DNA of 64,000 bases, taken from Epiperipatus broadwayi (taxonomy: Eukaryota; Onychophora; Udeonychophora; Euonychophora; Peripatidae). Each line of letters begins with the position of its first letter. Position 1 is the first letter of the stretch. Shown here piece by piece: positions 49,634 to 61,154 of the stretch. The position numbers and the translations under genes were made by a program. The notes under the pieces were generated by a model. That model had not been told where the DNA came from. It did no database searches and saw nothing but the letters and a program-made list of their open reading frames with translations. The stretch lies in NCBI GenBank assembly GCA_028023455.1, contig JAQFVV010000356.1:62001-126000 (forward strand), read 5' to 3'.

Positions 49634-49809
49634 GATTGCAGATGCCTGTTATAAATTATAAATGTGTTTTCTAGAATAAGTATTATTTTTTTTAAATAGT
49701 TATTTCGCATGACTCCAACCGATTGCAGATGCCTGTTATATATTATAAATGTGTTTTCTAGAATAAGTATTATTATTTTTTTAAATAGTTATTTCGCATG
49801 ACTCCAACC
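49634..49809. repeat. Tandem duplication of the hAT right end and flank
   Basis: Units 49634-49720 (87 bp) and 49721-49809 (89 bp) are nearly identical. Each has GATTGCAGATGCCTG (the hAT terminus), the target duplication and about 65 bp of flank ending GACTCCAACC. They differ by TTATAAAT versus TTATATAT and by the length of a T run. Confidence 0.9.
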
Positions 49810-49943
49810 AAACAATTTTGGACACATTACAGCTACAAACAAGAGATAAATACGGATTCTTATTATGGAATCGATATAGAAAAAAAGTAATCTTGTGTTG
49901 TGTTCTTATTATATTATTATCTTCTATTAATTTTTTTTTAACG

Positions 49944-49998
49944 ATGGCTCGTCGGTCTGCGGCTAATAATGACCGAGCGGCGAAAGTCTGGTACTCTG
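49944..49998 (+). CDS. Candidate first coding exon of a host gene
   Basis: An ATG at 49944 in the context AACGATGG opens a CpG-rich run of 18 codons, MARRSAANNDRAAKVWYS plus one base. It ends at a consensus splice donor, TCTG|GTAAGT, at 49998/49999. Within about 55 bases there are six or more CpGs, whereas the surroundings are CpG-poor and strongly AT-rich, as if the stretch were under coding constraint. The ORF track frame starts upstream at 49818, but the sequence before 49944 looks like untranslated AT-rich leader. I do not recognise the protein. Further exons were not found downstream in the window, so the gene, if real, has a long first intron. It could also be chance. Confidence 0.35.
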
Positions 49999-50004
49999 GT
50001 AAGT

Positions 50005-51967
50005 CATTCTAACCATGTCGCTAAGTATATTTTATTTGTTAATCTGCATTTTACATATGTATAAAAATAAAATGTATTGAATAAAGTTTTTCTACATAAA
50101 TAGAAAGGCAAACAACTTTAAAATGTAGCATTATTATATATTTATGGATAAAGTTTTGTAATTAATTTTTGAACTTTTATTTTTTAAAAAACATATCGGG
50201 AGGGGGAGAGGGTGAGGAGTGCGGAGAGATTAAAAAATAATACTCCAGATCGATATTTGATATGACACCATACTCGTTTTATCACTTTATTCTGCTTTTT
50301 AGTTTGATAATGTTCAAAAATTCTTTTGTAAAAAACCGGTTAAGCAGAAAGTGAGCAATGATTTTTCTCACAGTGGATTCCATGTGCCTATTGTTAGTTA
50401 AGAGAAATGATCTAAATACTAGGGTTGTTTTACAAAGTATAAAATATTGCCATTTTCTATTTCGCTTGTGTCATACTCTATCCCCCCCCCCTCTATTATA
50501 AAAATGCTGCACATCTATAACCATTATTTTGTCGCCTTTTTAAATAACAAAATAAGTTATATATATTGAAAGCCAGCTTATCAAATTTTGATTACTTCTG
50601 TATATGAATGATTCAAGTAGAATGGAAAACTCAAGAATGGTTGAAATATTAGTTTTCTGCAGAGTGAAATTAAAAAAGTTTAGCCTATTCCCTCTTTCAA
50701 CATTTAATTGTAAACAAAAATTGATTATCCACTTTAATATCGATAAAAAGTTTTTAAATTCTTAGACTAAATTTATATAGTAATAATCAAATAATAATTT
50801 GTCATTTATTGATTGAAACATTGGCTTTAATCAAACAAAGAATTGTACTGCTTTATTAATTTAATGTAAGTAGTCATTAACGTACTTTGAGGTAAAGTTA
50901 GGAATCCCATAATTATAGAACAGACAATTACAAATGCAATATATATATATATTTCTATTATTTATTGCGATTTCAATTAAACAAAAAAATTAATTAATAA
51001 GATACTCTAGTGGGACAATATTAATAATTGTTTGAAACTGAAAATTCATAAATTATAAAAACAGTTTCCATTGATTGATGTGGATACTACGCCTAAACGA
51101 ATACAGAACATAGATACAGTAATGTGAATTAATTTCTAACAAATCTACAACTAGAATTTTGTAGCAAATATTTTTCCATTTCCACTCACAGTCATTTATT
51201 TACTGCGTCAATGATATTTCATTTCTACAAGTTAACGTATGTTTATGTTTACAATCTGATTTAAACGCAGAAGCGAAATTCTGCACACAGGATAACGTAA
51301 GAATGGAAATAATTTGGAACGATATTATGCGCATGAGTATGTAGATGATCAAATTTCGGTGACAACTCTCAAAATAAAAATTAGCATAATTAATTTTTAT
51401 TTATTTACTATATTTTGATATGTTTAAAAAAAAAATTATACACTATAATCAAATTTAATCTCAAATCTTGTTCGATGTCGATAATACGAAATAAAACATT
51501 TATTAAAAAAATAAATATCACTTTTGTGAGATAGTGATATATAATTTGCTATCCAGTTATTTATTCTTGGGGTATTGAAACAAGACTTTTAATAGCAAGA
51601 CTGTTTCGATAAAAATAAGAATTGTAGCATTTCTATATAAATTTCTTTTACGTCAAATCTTAATTAATTATGATTTAATAAAACCCTCCAACCATAACTT
51701 GCCAAAACAGGGTTTACTAACAAAGGTATTTCGTTATAGACTAGATGAATAATATTCACCTTGCATCCACAGACTAAGTTCTTCACTAACACTCATTTTG
51801 TATTCTACTGACTTTTGGATCATTTCTTCTTTGTATATATCACCCTGTAACCTCGTCTAGTTAATTCTTATCTTTTTATTTTTTTGTAATCACTTATAGG
51901 TCAAATAAAATTATCTTGAAAGAGAATAATGAAATGATAAACAACAGTTAACTTTATATATGAGTTT
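50005..51967. other. AT-rich stretch, possibly intronic
   Basis: No coding exon is recognised. A purine-rich run (about 50187-50235, including GGGAGGGGGAGAGGG) and a C11 run (about 50481-50492) stand out. If the exon at 49944 is real, this is its first intron. Confidence 0.4.
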
Positions 51968-51968
51968 T

Positions 51969-52083
51969 AAAACAGGCAAAACTTTCCATACGGTATTGAC
52001 ACTCAGTGCAAGCCAGAGTAATCAATGGATTCTGGCGTCCATTGATTAAGTGGCACTACTCTATGGAGAGTTTTGCTTGTTTT
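51969..52083. repeat. Foldback element with nested hairpin
   Basis: Outer arms, about 22 bp (AAAACAGGCAAAACTTTCCATA at 51969 and its inverse ending at 52083), match at about 20 positions. An inner perfect 10-bp pair, AATCAATGGA (52020-52029) and TCCATTGATT (52038-52047), forms the tip. Part of the sequence just after it (CATAAGAAATGGTGATCATGT) recurs inverted near 20466-20486, so it belongs to a dispersed family. Confidence 0.7.
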
Positions 52084-52089
52084 AATAAC

Positions 52090-53245
52090 AATTATGAGCA
52101 AACATAAGAAATGGTGATCATGTTATGCTTAGTGGCTTAATATATGAGTTTTGTTTAATATATATATATATATATATAAAGTGCAGTTCAAGCAAGTTGG
52201 GTTGGCAACTGGAATAAAGTGAAGTCTCATTTTAAAAATCACATTCAGGAGCACAAATTAAGTAGGTAAAAGATAAACAGTTTTAAATGTACTTTTAGGA
52301 TAAAGGTCTATCCAGATTTTTCTTCAAAAAAATAATAAAAATGATAGGGACACATTCTTAACTATTTATTCAACCCTTATAATAATTAAGGAAGACATAT
52401 TGTAATTTTTATTTCTTAATTCACTTTTTAAATAATTGTAACTAAATACCTATTTACTGACCAATAACTTATTGGCTAGATAGATGATCATTAAAAAAAA
52501 TAAATGAACATACCATCTAAAAAAATGTCAAATTTTACTAAACATAGGCACCAATTTGGGAACATAGAAATTAGATAAGTTAACCATTACATTATAATAC
52601 TTCTAATTTAATTCTACTTATAATTTAATTATTGTCATTAGCAACCTCTCTCATAAACAAATGTAGTCATTCTAACTACAATAGAAAATAAAAACTTAAG
52701 TAAGGATTAAAGAAAAAAAAAGAAAAAAAAAGTTAAAAAAGGTTAATAAAAAGAAAGATTAGAACCTGAGTTATCATGTAACTTATTAAAAAATGTAAAT
52801 GTGGTTAACAAATACACAATCACATTATTGCAAGGTTATAATATATATACTGTACCGTTTATTTATATATGGTACAAATATATTGGCATTTGGTAAAAGC
52901 TAAAAAAAAAAAAAGTAAATTTAGATTTTTTTTTTGAGTATAATTTATTTTTTTTTTTAAAAAAAAACGTACAATGAAAGTTAAATTGCCCTTTCGTATT
53001 TTTTTTATGTAATTAAAAATGAAAGTAAAAATTGGAGAGAACAAAAGACAAGCAGATTATTAATCCTGATAAAGTAAAAGAATTCAAAAAGTAAAAAGAT
53101 AAGCTAAAAAAAATATTTTAGCTAATTAAAGATGGCAGAATTATGCTGAAAAAATAACGACTTCATAATTGAAAAATGATAAAGAATGTACAAGTTTATG
53201 AACATAAATGCCATGATAATAACGTGCAGAAGTCTGAAAACTGGG
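52090..53245. other. AT-rich stretch without recognised genes
   Basis: TA dinucleotide runs (about 52159-52180) and long A and T homopolymers dominate. A 61-codon frame at 52859-53044 (minus) is homopolymer translation and is not called. Confidence 0.45.
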
Positions 53246-53252
53246 CCTCTAG

Positions 53253-53337
53253 TATAAAAAGGCAGAGACCAGTTTGACGAACATCTTGTTTGTCTGTTTT
53301 TTCCTTTGGCTGGTCTTGGATTATTAAATCCAAGACC
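53253..53337 (+). promoter_or_regulatory. TATA-box-like promoter followed by a perfect hairpin
   Basis: TATAAAAAGGC (53253-53263) lies in an otherwise less AT-rich stretch. Fifty bases further a perfect 11-bp stem, GGTCTTGGATT (53312-53322) with AATCCAAGACC (53327-53337), has an ATTA loop. The arrangement (TATA, about 30-base spacing to a likely start, structured leader) would fit an LTR or Penelope-type promoter, or a small RNA gene. No flanking direct repeat was identified to prove a solo LTR. Confidence 0.35.
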
Positions 53338-53339
53338 AC

Positions 53340-56300
53340 TTCACGATGAAATAATCTTTCATGCGAGAGTAGACCAGAGCTTTAGCTGACATTGTTACTG
53401 AAGATGGACAACAGAAAAGCTTATGTGACTATCCTTCGGAATAGATTACAAGATCAACTTATAACCAATGGCTGAGCTCATTCTAACTCAAGAAATTATG
53501 CATAGTTATCTACTACCTTTCTCACTAAATTTACCAGTAAGCCATAACTTTATTATTCCTGATTGTGACAAAATTAAATGTTTGCAAACAATTCTTAAAA
53601 ATATGTTTAAACAATCCCAATAGAGACATTAATTTTCTTGTGCAAGAGACATTCATTTTAAGAAACTTTCTAGAAGAAATTTGGAAGTGAAATGTAATTG
53701 TGAAATTGTTTTTTATTAATTGATTCAAATCTGAATTAATGTGTGTTCTCTCCAGTTTATTTAATTAACAATTTAACGTTAAATATTTTAATCTGTTAGA
53801 ATAAAAAATATTTCTAATATCAATTTTCATTTGTATGTTGTTAATAATATTTATTAGAGTTTATTATTAAATTTATTATTAATTTAGTAAGATTTAAAAA
53901 TGTACTTTACCTTTGCCAATATGTTGAATAAGCTCCAGCAATAATAATCTTAAAAAAATAATTTTCCTTATGGTATGATGTAATACCGTTTCGTTTAAAA
54001 AACATTTTTCTTTTTAAATTGCGATACGTTATTTGACAGATTTCAGTGGGTTCTTTTACAGAATCCTGGCACCCCGATTAAATAAACTAAAAGCTGATTT
54101 CATTGATGGTGTAATTCACAACAATTACTAGGCCGAGTTGATCAGGAAATATAGTTATATTTTTAGAAATAAAAATACAACTTTCTTCTTTTTGACATAA
54201 CTTAATCAACTCGCGTGCAGTTTATATTGCATGTAGAGGTCTAGTCAGATGAAAAATGTTACAATACATATTAATATATTAAAATGTATTTAATGTGTAG
54301 TATCACTGTTTACTTCAGAATTGGCACGGTGTTGCTTTAAATCATTCTTCTATGGCTATATTGGGTGATATTAAGGTGGGTTCATTTTTAAAATTACGAA
54401 GTAGCAAATATTGATTATTAATTTTAAAAAAAATTGAAGAAGTTAACATTTTCCAAGCAGATCAAAGTCTGTCTCCATATGTTTAATCATGCCTCCATTC
54501 ATTGACAGTTTTTGTTTTTAATAATCTGTTTCACATCATTTGCAAATTTACTTCAAGAAAACTTTTTGGAATAGCAAAAAAAAAAAGAAGTTTTGTACAA
54601 CTTATTACATAATTCTCATTATTTTTACATAATAATTGTATAATAATTATTTAAACCAAAGGAATGCACTTTGATTTTATTCATATGTGTTTTATTTTTA
54701 AAAACAGAAACTGATAAATTTTATGCTAATATTAGCAAATAAAATTACAAACAGAAAGATAATGATATTTTATAACATTGATTATGTAATGCTATTATCC
54801 ATTATTATGATGCTATGTTAAGATCTTTTTGGATATTATAAAAATTATAGAGCAATATGAATATTTGAAAGCAGAATTTGATAGATTTATTAGAGTTTAA
54901 CATTTAGTCATTCACATTTTAAAAATAAATTTCTATCAATGATTTCATTGATTTTATAGAATTAAATGATAAAAAAATCCTTTGTTTCTCATCACAAATT
55001 CATTTTTTAATATTTGCAAATTCAAATATGACTTTTTAGAATGTTTTTTATTTGTGAACTTAAATTTGTTAGAAATGAAGTCCAATTTATTGAGATTTAG
55101 TACAGAATAAAGATTTTATATTAAAAACAAAGGTTGGGTATTGACAAAAACTGTCACTATGAATAACAATAGAAAGTGTCTTCCTGTTAGAGAATTAATA
55201 AAAATTAATAATAGTTATATATGAACTTAGTCAAGCATGGTATTTTACATTTATGCTAAATAAAATAATATACCAAATACTTTAAAGTGATTATTGTTGA
55301 CAAAAAATAAACAAACTAAAATGTAGAAATAAAAAAGAGTAAAAGTAATTTATATTTTGTTTTAATGAGAGTATATAAATAAACAAAAAACTTGTTATAT
55401 TTCAGTATGAAAGTTAATTTACTTTAAAGTTAAACCTGAAATTCAAATATTTGGGAAAGTATGGAATATTTTAAATGTTGTAAGCTTAGTTATAATAAGT
55501 ACATGTTAACTTGATTCTGTATTCTCAGATTTTAAAATATTAGTAGGAGGGGATTTAATATAAACAACTTATGTCTTTTTGTAAAGAAAATAAAGAACAA
55601 TATGTATATGTAAGTAATGGTTATAATACTCAAAGATGAACAAAATACATATAAAATTCCAAAAGTAAGAAACAAATTTTTCTGCCTGTAAATTTTTTTT
55701 CTATAAATCCATTTTGTGGTTTAATTAAAATTTTTAATCAAATGCAGTTTGAAAAATAATTGATCAATGATAATTATTAGATTAAAGTAAATCAAAAACA
55801 AAAAAGCAACAATAACAACAAAAAACTAGAGGTGAGAGTGATGCAAAGATTTATTTTTATTGTATATTGACCAAGCTATACACATATATACAGAAGAAGA
55901 AATGTAAAGAAGAAACTGAGTGAGAATCAAAGTATATATAAAGAGCATAGCACAGTTAAAAAAACCAAGGAATCTCAGTAACTAATGGTAAAGTTCCAAA
56001 TTATAGCAATTGTTTTTAGCCTGCAATCATTCCATGACAATTATTATTATTATTTTTTTAAATATGTTAAAGGTCCTTTTCAGTATTAATTTAAATACAG
56101 CTATAATGGCAAGTTACTGGAGAATCAAAACCATCAAAGATGTGTTAAAACTACCAAAAGTATATGAATTGCATATCCTTTGCAGCAATTTCTCAAACTG
56201 GGATGGAAAATCTTGTCAAAGGTAGCCATAAAAATAAATTTCAAATTTTTAAATGCAAACTTATATAATTAGATTGTTTTTATATACAGATGTATTTTTT

Positions 56301-57050
56301 AAATTTTATTATGAAACTTTATACATTACACTTTGTAAAATAATCTAATAGTCAATGAATATTTTACAATTCATATATGTCAGCATTATAAACACTGGGG
56401 GATATTCTTATTTGTGTAGTTTACTAGTTTCATTATGAGCATTACTGGCTTTAGTGCATTTAATAATTCTTCATTAGAAATTTAATTCTAAAATAAATAA
56501 GTGATTAATAAAAAGACAATGTATTTCTAGAGGTCACTTGGTCAAAGGCAGTGAAGACACCAAAGAAACTGACTCACAAGCAACAATGTTCTTATATTTT
56601 ACTCAAACCAATAAAACCATCCATATCAATTTCAATACCAGGACATAATATATGAAAAAATATAATGTAAAAATAATTGAAAATATGATCCCTTTTAGCT
56701 GAAATATGGATGTTCCATTATATAATGATTAAGGTTGCCATTTTTTTCCAGATTTACAACCAGGTCATTTGAAATAGCTCAGATAGAATGGGTATAGTCA
56801 CTATCACAGAATATAAGTTGAAAAAAATATTATAGAGTATATTTATATTTTTTGTCTTTAAGTGAAGGAATGCAATAAAAGAATTGAGTGTAGCATTAGA
56901 ACAAAATGGTTTTAATAAAAAAAAAAGGTTTACAAGTACTTATAATTTCCTAAATTATACTGGTTACATTTCATAACTAATCAGTACCAATGACCAGAAA
57001 ACTAATACTGTATTGGTAAAATCAGTATGTAGGATCATAATGATCTATAT
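53340..57050. other. AT-rich stretch without recognised genes
   Basis: No gene is recognised. A less AT-rich block at 54030-54250 has no motif. The frame at 56010-56225 contains the plausible-looking stretch MASYWRIKTIKDVLKLPKVYELHILCSNFSNWDGK after an AT-rich lead. It has no family resemblance I can name and is not called. Confidence 0.45.
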
Positions 57051-57053
57051 AAG

Positions 57054-57730
57054 ACTATCTGTGTAATATGCTGGAAACAGCTATCAAATGTGTGTATGAG
57101 ACTTAGAAAATGCAGTCACTATTTACACTGTGCACAATGAATTTAACAGTAAGACAAATGAATTTTTTGGAAAAAAGACTGAATAATTAAAATAATAAAC
57201 TAAGTTTTTTTCTAAATCATACTAGATTAAATGACAGTTTCTTTTGAAATTGCTTTATTAATTGTTAAAACACACAAAAAACTTATACCATTAGGGAATA
57301 TCTCTTTTTATCAGAAGTAATTAAAGTGCGTGAATATATCCATAGTTCTGAAACATAAAATCCTTTTTAAAAATCATAAATCCTATGACACAATTAAAAG
57401 AAGAATAAACAGCACTGCTGACACTAATTTGTCTCCTTGAATATCATGAATCAAGCAAAATACTATACTTTTCCTAAAACTTGATGAGACAACTGACAAT
57501 ACAAATGTAGTTAATTTAATCAATTCATTGGATACTTACATAATTTTTAAATTCATGAAGTCCTACTGTTTTGCAGAAATCTCTTCAATGCAACTAAAGC
57601 AAAGGATATATTTAAAAAGATCAATATTTTTTTTTTACGTATGCCTTAATGTAGTTGCAGCCATGATTGGCAGAATTTTAGGATTTGGAGTAAAATTAAA
57701 AATTTTTTTTTTTCCAAATGCAAGGTAAGT
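57054..57730 (+). pseudogene. BED-finger hAT transposase remnant
   Basis: CVICWKQLSNVCMRLRKCSHYLH at 57060-57128 resembles the BED zinc finger CxxCxxxLSNxSMKxSKLxRHL. After a frameshift, VHNEFNSKTNEFFGKKTE follows (about 57127-57180). SFEIALLIVKTHKKLIPLG (from 57238), YDTIKRRINSTADT (about 57382) and FLKLDETTDNTNVVNLI (about 57470-57520, with the catalytic Asp of the LDESTD motif) come next. NVVAAMIGRILGFGVKLK (about 57648-57700) corresponds to the TDGAAAMTGxxxGF motif. The order matches ZBED-type hAT transposases. It belongs to a different subfamily from the element at 47-49 kb. Stops and frameshifts break it, and no transposon ends were found. Confidence 0.7.
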
Positions 57731-58123
57731 TCATTGCATTATTAATAGAGAAAACCTAGTATCTTAACATATAGAAGAATTATTTAATAATGTGTTATCA
57801 GAAATTTCCACAACAATTAATTATTAAAAAATAACACCACTAATACAAAATTTTTTCAAAATTTATACAAAGAGATAGACTTCAATTATTAATATCTTTT
57901 ATATCACACAACAATATGATTAATGTTTATTTTATTAATCTTGAAAAGATATTGTCAATGAAATAACTAACTTGGGTATGTATTGAATATGTTTATTAAG
58001 AAAATGCATAGAAATAAATGATTAAAGGGTTTGTTATTTGTGAAGTCATATAACGTTTGAGCAGTAGAAGTGACAGAAAAAAGCTGCAATCTATAGACAA
58101 TTAGCTTTTAAGATTATTATTCT

Positions 58124-58228
58124 GTCTTGCATTGGTGGTCGAGAGATCAGCGCGACTGCCTTGCACTAGCAGGCAGTTGCCCGGGTTGCGGGTTCGCGCC
58201 CCCGCCGATGCTATGACACTTAAAAAAA
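58124..58228 (+). repeat. Recent tRNA-derived SINE insertion
   Basis: A GC-rich island of about 95 bp followed by an A-tail is flanked by a perfect 14-bp target duplication, AAGATTATTATTCT (58110-58123 and 58229-58242). The body folds partly like a tRNA: GCATTGG (58129-58135) pairs with CCGATGC near its end, ACTGCCT with AGGCAGT forms an anticodon-like stem, GGTCGAGAG resembles an A-box and GCGGGTTCGCGCC a B-box. It keeps about nine CpGs in a genome where CpGs are decayed. The insertion site TTTT/AAGA suits an L1- or RTE-type endonuclease. The T-stem does not pair well, so it is not a functional tRNA gene. Confidence 0.85.
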
Positions 58229-59214
58229 AAGATTATTATTCTACTAACGGTATAAGACTAAATGCAATTAGAAGATATTTGTAAAATTCATTTTTTACAG
58301 AAGAATTTAATTCTTAAACAATCATTGACTTTGAATTATTATGCAAAGGTAAAATAAACGTAAGCTAATTAAAAGCATTTAGTCAGCTTTTTGCAAAACA
58401 CTGTCAGAATCATAGTGCTGAGTAGAGCTATGCAGTACAGGTGCGCTTAAATAATTGATGCGATGTAATATGTAAATGAAGCACAATATGCAAAAAAGCA
58501 AATAGATATTCCGTTTTTAGGACAATGGAACATATGAACCTTTGCAATTGCTCAAACCTCTTTGTATTTACTTTTTTTTTTATCATGTACCTTTTCATAA
58601 TAATTCGAAGTCAATAAGTGTTTAAAAATTACATAGTTTTATGAAAAGGGTTAACGCTTTTGAAAAGAACTTGATCTAGGAATTGGTGCCAGACACAGCT
58701 ATTGGCAGTCTACATTATTTAATACCTATGGTTTTCGTTTGGGAAAAGGATAAAATTAAAATTTTATTCGTTTATAATAAAGTGAGATTGCATATAGTGA
58801 GTATGTGCGTAATAAAACTTTATAAATGATTAACTGAACTTTTCAAACTTTTAATAAAAATAAATATAAACAAAACTAAAGGTTAGTTCTTTTAAATATT
58901 TCAGAAGTTGATTGATTGAGAAAAGCAATTATAAAACAAAATGGAGTTAAAATTTCAATGGTTAAACAAATTTTTAATAAAAACAGAGATTATTCTTTTA
59001 CCCACTAATATTAGATTTGAGAAAGAAATTGTTTAAATGCTATTTTCTTTTGTTTGGAGGGGGAGGGGTATTAATTTTATATGAAAGAAAAGCACGGATA
59101 ATTAGAAAAAAAATGTGAAAAGATTGGATACATAAAAGATATAAATTTAGTGAAGATTGTTGGAAAGATAAGATTATTTATATAGAAAAGACATTTACAG
59201 TATATGCATTATCA

Positions 59215-59712
59215 TTATATTAAGTATCCAGGTCTCAAATCAATAAGGACTGGTAAAACATCTATTAAAAATATTTTTTTCCATACATATAGGCATATTT
59301 CATTTTAATATTAAATTTATTTCTAACAAAAACACTCCACCAAAATGTAATTTTATGATTAATTTCATCTATTACATTTCCATCTGTTTGTTGAAAGTGA
59401 CAACAAAGAATCAGAATTGAAATATCTGGATTAGAGAACAAACGGGTACCATTGAGATCATTAAAAGAATAAAAATACTGAAATGGAACTGAGCTGGAAA
59501 TTTTTCTAAAAGAGATGATAATAAAGGGAAAGTTGAGGTATTAAAGCAGATCCTAAGAGATTGTAAAAGACCTAGAATAGATCATATGTAAGATGAATGT
59601 GTTAATCATTTTAATAATGTGGAAAGAGAAGCTATGGATAGAAAAAAGTAGATTAAACTTGTAGAAAACTTATATTCTGCAGTGGATTTGTAGGGGTTGA
59701 AAATGATGATGA
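59215..59712 (+). mobile_element. RTE fragment with inverted 5' part
   Basis: The left part (59215-59395) is RTE sequence on the minus strand, covering the region from TDGN to the GSETW/L position. The right part (about 59398-59705) is on the plus strand and covers the downstream end: IWIREQTGTIEIIKRIKILKW, DCKRPR, VEREAMDRKK, then a GATGATGAT tail at 59703-59712. About 25 codons between the two parts are missing at the junction. Stops are frequent. This is the arrangement left by twin priming, described for L1 elements. Confidence 0.8.
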
Positions 59713-59898
59713 TATAAATATATCAAAAAATTAAATATGAAAGAGCTTAGAGACAAAAGATACACATAATATCTGAGGTCCGGCTTCTCTTCAAAAAAAA
59801 ATAGAACAAAAAAAACCTGTTAGTAGCTTTTCTCTTTTGTCTAACAAAAATTTCATCCAATACTTTTTGGAAATAACTTAGAACAATGTCTTCATTTT

Positions 59899-59940
59899 AA
59901 CTAAACAGATTGTTATCTGTGAATAACAATCTGTTTAGTT
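59899..59940. repeat. Perfect 18-bp-stem hairpin
   Basis: AACTAAACAGATTGTTAT (59899-59916) is exactly complementary to 59923-59940 around the loop CTGTGA. It may be a small foldback repeat. No promoter or RNA gene features are visible nearby. Confidence 0.85.
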
Positions 59941-59956
59941 TCTTGTTTTTATTTTT

Positions 59957-60055
59957 ATTATTAACATATTTCTTCATTTTCTTATTTTTTAAAATCAAAA
60001 TTAAAGTATGGTATTAACATATTTCTTCATTCTCTTATTTTTATCGAAAATAAAA
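59957..60055. repeat. Short direct duplication
   Basis: TATTAACATATTTCTTCATT followed by (C/T)TCTTATTTTT occurs at about 59959 and again at about 60013, a tandem duplication of about 54 bp. Confidence 0.6.
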
Positions 60056-60059
60056 TACT

Positions 60060-61150
60060 GCATTCAGTCATGAAAATAACACATAAATGCTTTCTAAATG
60101 ATTCCTTCCATTCCCCTGCCTATACAACTATATATACACATGCTTCATTAATAGAAATGAGCACAAAACCCCCATTATGCCCATTATTTAATTATTTTAA
60201 GAAGAACACAAAAGTCAAATATATATAACATATAGTTAGTACTAATATCTATACATATGCACATGAATATAAAATCCCTTTCTTTGGAACAGGGTTTAAT
60301 CCCACCTGTTACAATATATGCAAATTCCACCTAAACATTACCAACCAATATCAAGAATATTAATGTTGCCAAGGCAATCATTTTCATTTTACTAAAATAG
60401 TTATTCACCTTATCTATGGTCTAAGATGTTTATGTCAACACTAAAGATTGACACTTGACTAAAAGAGATTGAAAATTTATAATTCAAAGAAGTTTAAATA
60501 GACCTCATTAAGCAACCAAATATAACTTGTTTTGAAAGCAGACTAATAAATAAAAAATTTTAACTTCCAAATTGCCCTAAAATTATATCATTATACCAAT
60601 ATAAAAAAATTAAAAGCGATAGTCAGATTGTGTCATGTAAGCCATGTTAAATAAGATACAGCATATGGGGAAAATTTACTAGATTTTCAAAATGTTTACA
60701 TTAGTATTTTGATCAAATTTGCTTATTAAATACCTTATCAGATAAGTTAATTGGCAAATTATAATAAAAAATTTCCATTAATATTTAAGCAGTGATATTA
60801 TTTTTTTATATTTTTATAATCTTATTAAAATAAGGTTTCATGTAACTAATAGAATGAATTAATATTTTTCAAACATAATATATATTTATAAACAAAGTAT
60901 CAAATTGTTTAATTAAATGCAGTTTAAAGTTAAGAAAATGGTTCTAAATTGCTGTATGCCAAAACAATATAAATTAAATAGACCATTAACTATTATGTAA
61001 ACTTAGTTTTATTATCTGCAATTAAGACTTAATAACCAAATTTCTATTTTATAAGCATAAGTAATATTTGGATAATAAGCTAAAATGCTCAAACTATTTT
61101 AAATAATTCAGAATATAGTTTACAAATGTCATTTTTTCTGCATGCTCTAC
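60060..61150. other. AT-rich stretch without recognised genes
   Basis: No gene is recognised. A short segment at 60280-60320 (GGGTTTAATCCCACCTG) looks like a decayed T-loop of a tRNA-derived repeat, but no A-box was found. Confidence 0.4.
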
Positions 61151-61154
61151 TGTG

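Larger units (their letters stand above)
47242..49648 (+). mobile_element. hAT DNA transposon with intact ends
   Basis: The element begins CAGGTGTTGGCAACCTTT and ends with the complement of CAGGCATCTGCAATCTTT, inverted ends matching at 13 of 18 positions. It is flanked by 8-bp duplications, TTATATAT (47234-47241) and TTATAAAT (49649-49656). Inside lies a degenerate hAT transposase of the BED/GTF2IRD2-like type. A foldback hammerhead repeat (49241-49455) sits between the coding end and the right terminus. The right terminus with flank is tandemly duplicated at 49721-49809, and that second copy has the exact TTATATAT. Confidence 0.85.

Noticed and set aside
58129-58205. Functional tRNA gene
   Set aside because: Perfect target duplication and A-tail show retroposition. 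The T-stem is mispaired and the anticodon-like loop is nine bases.
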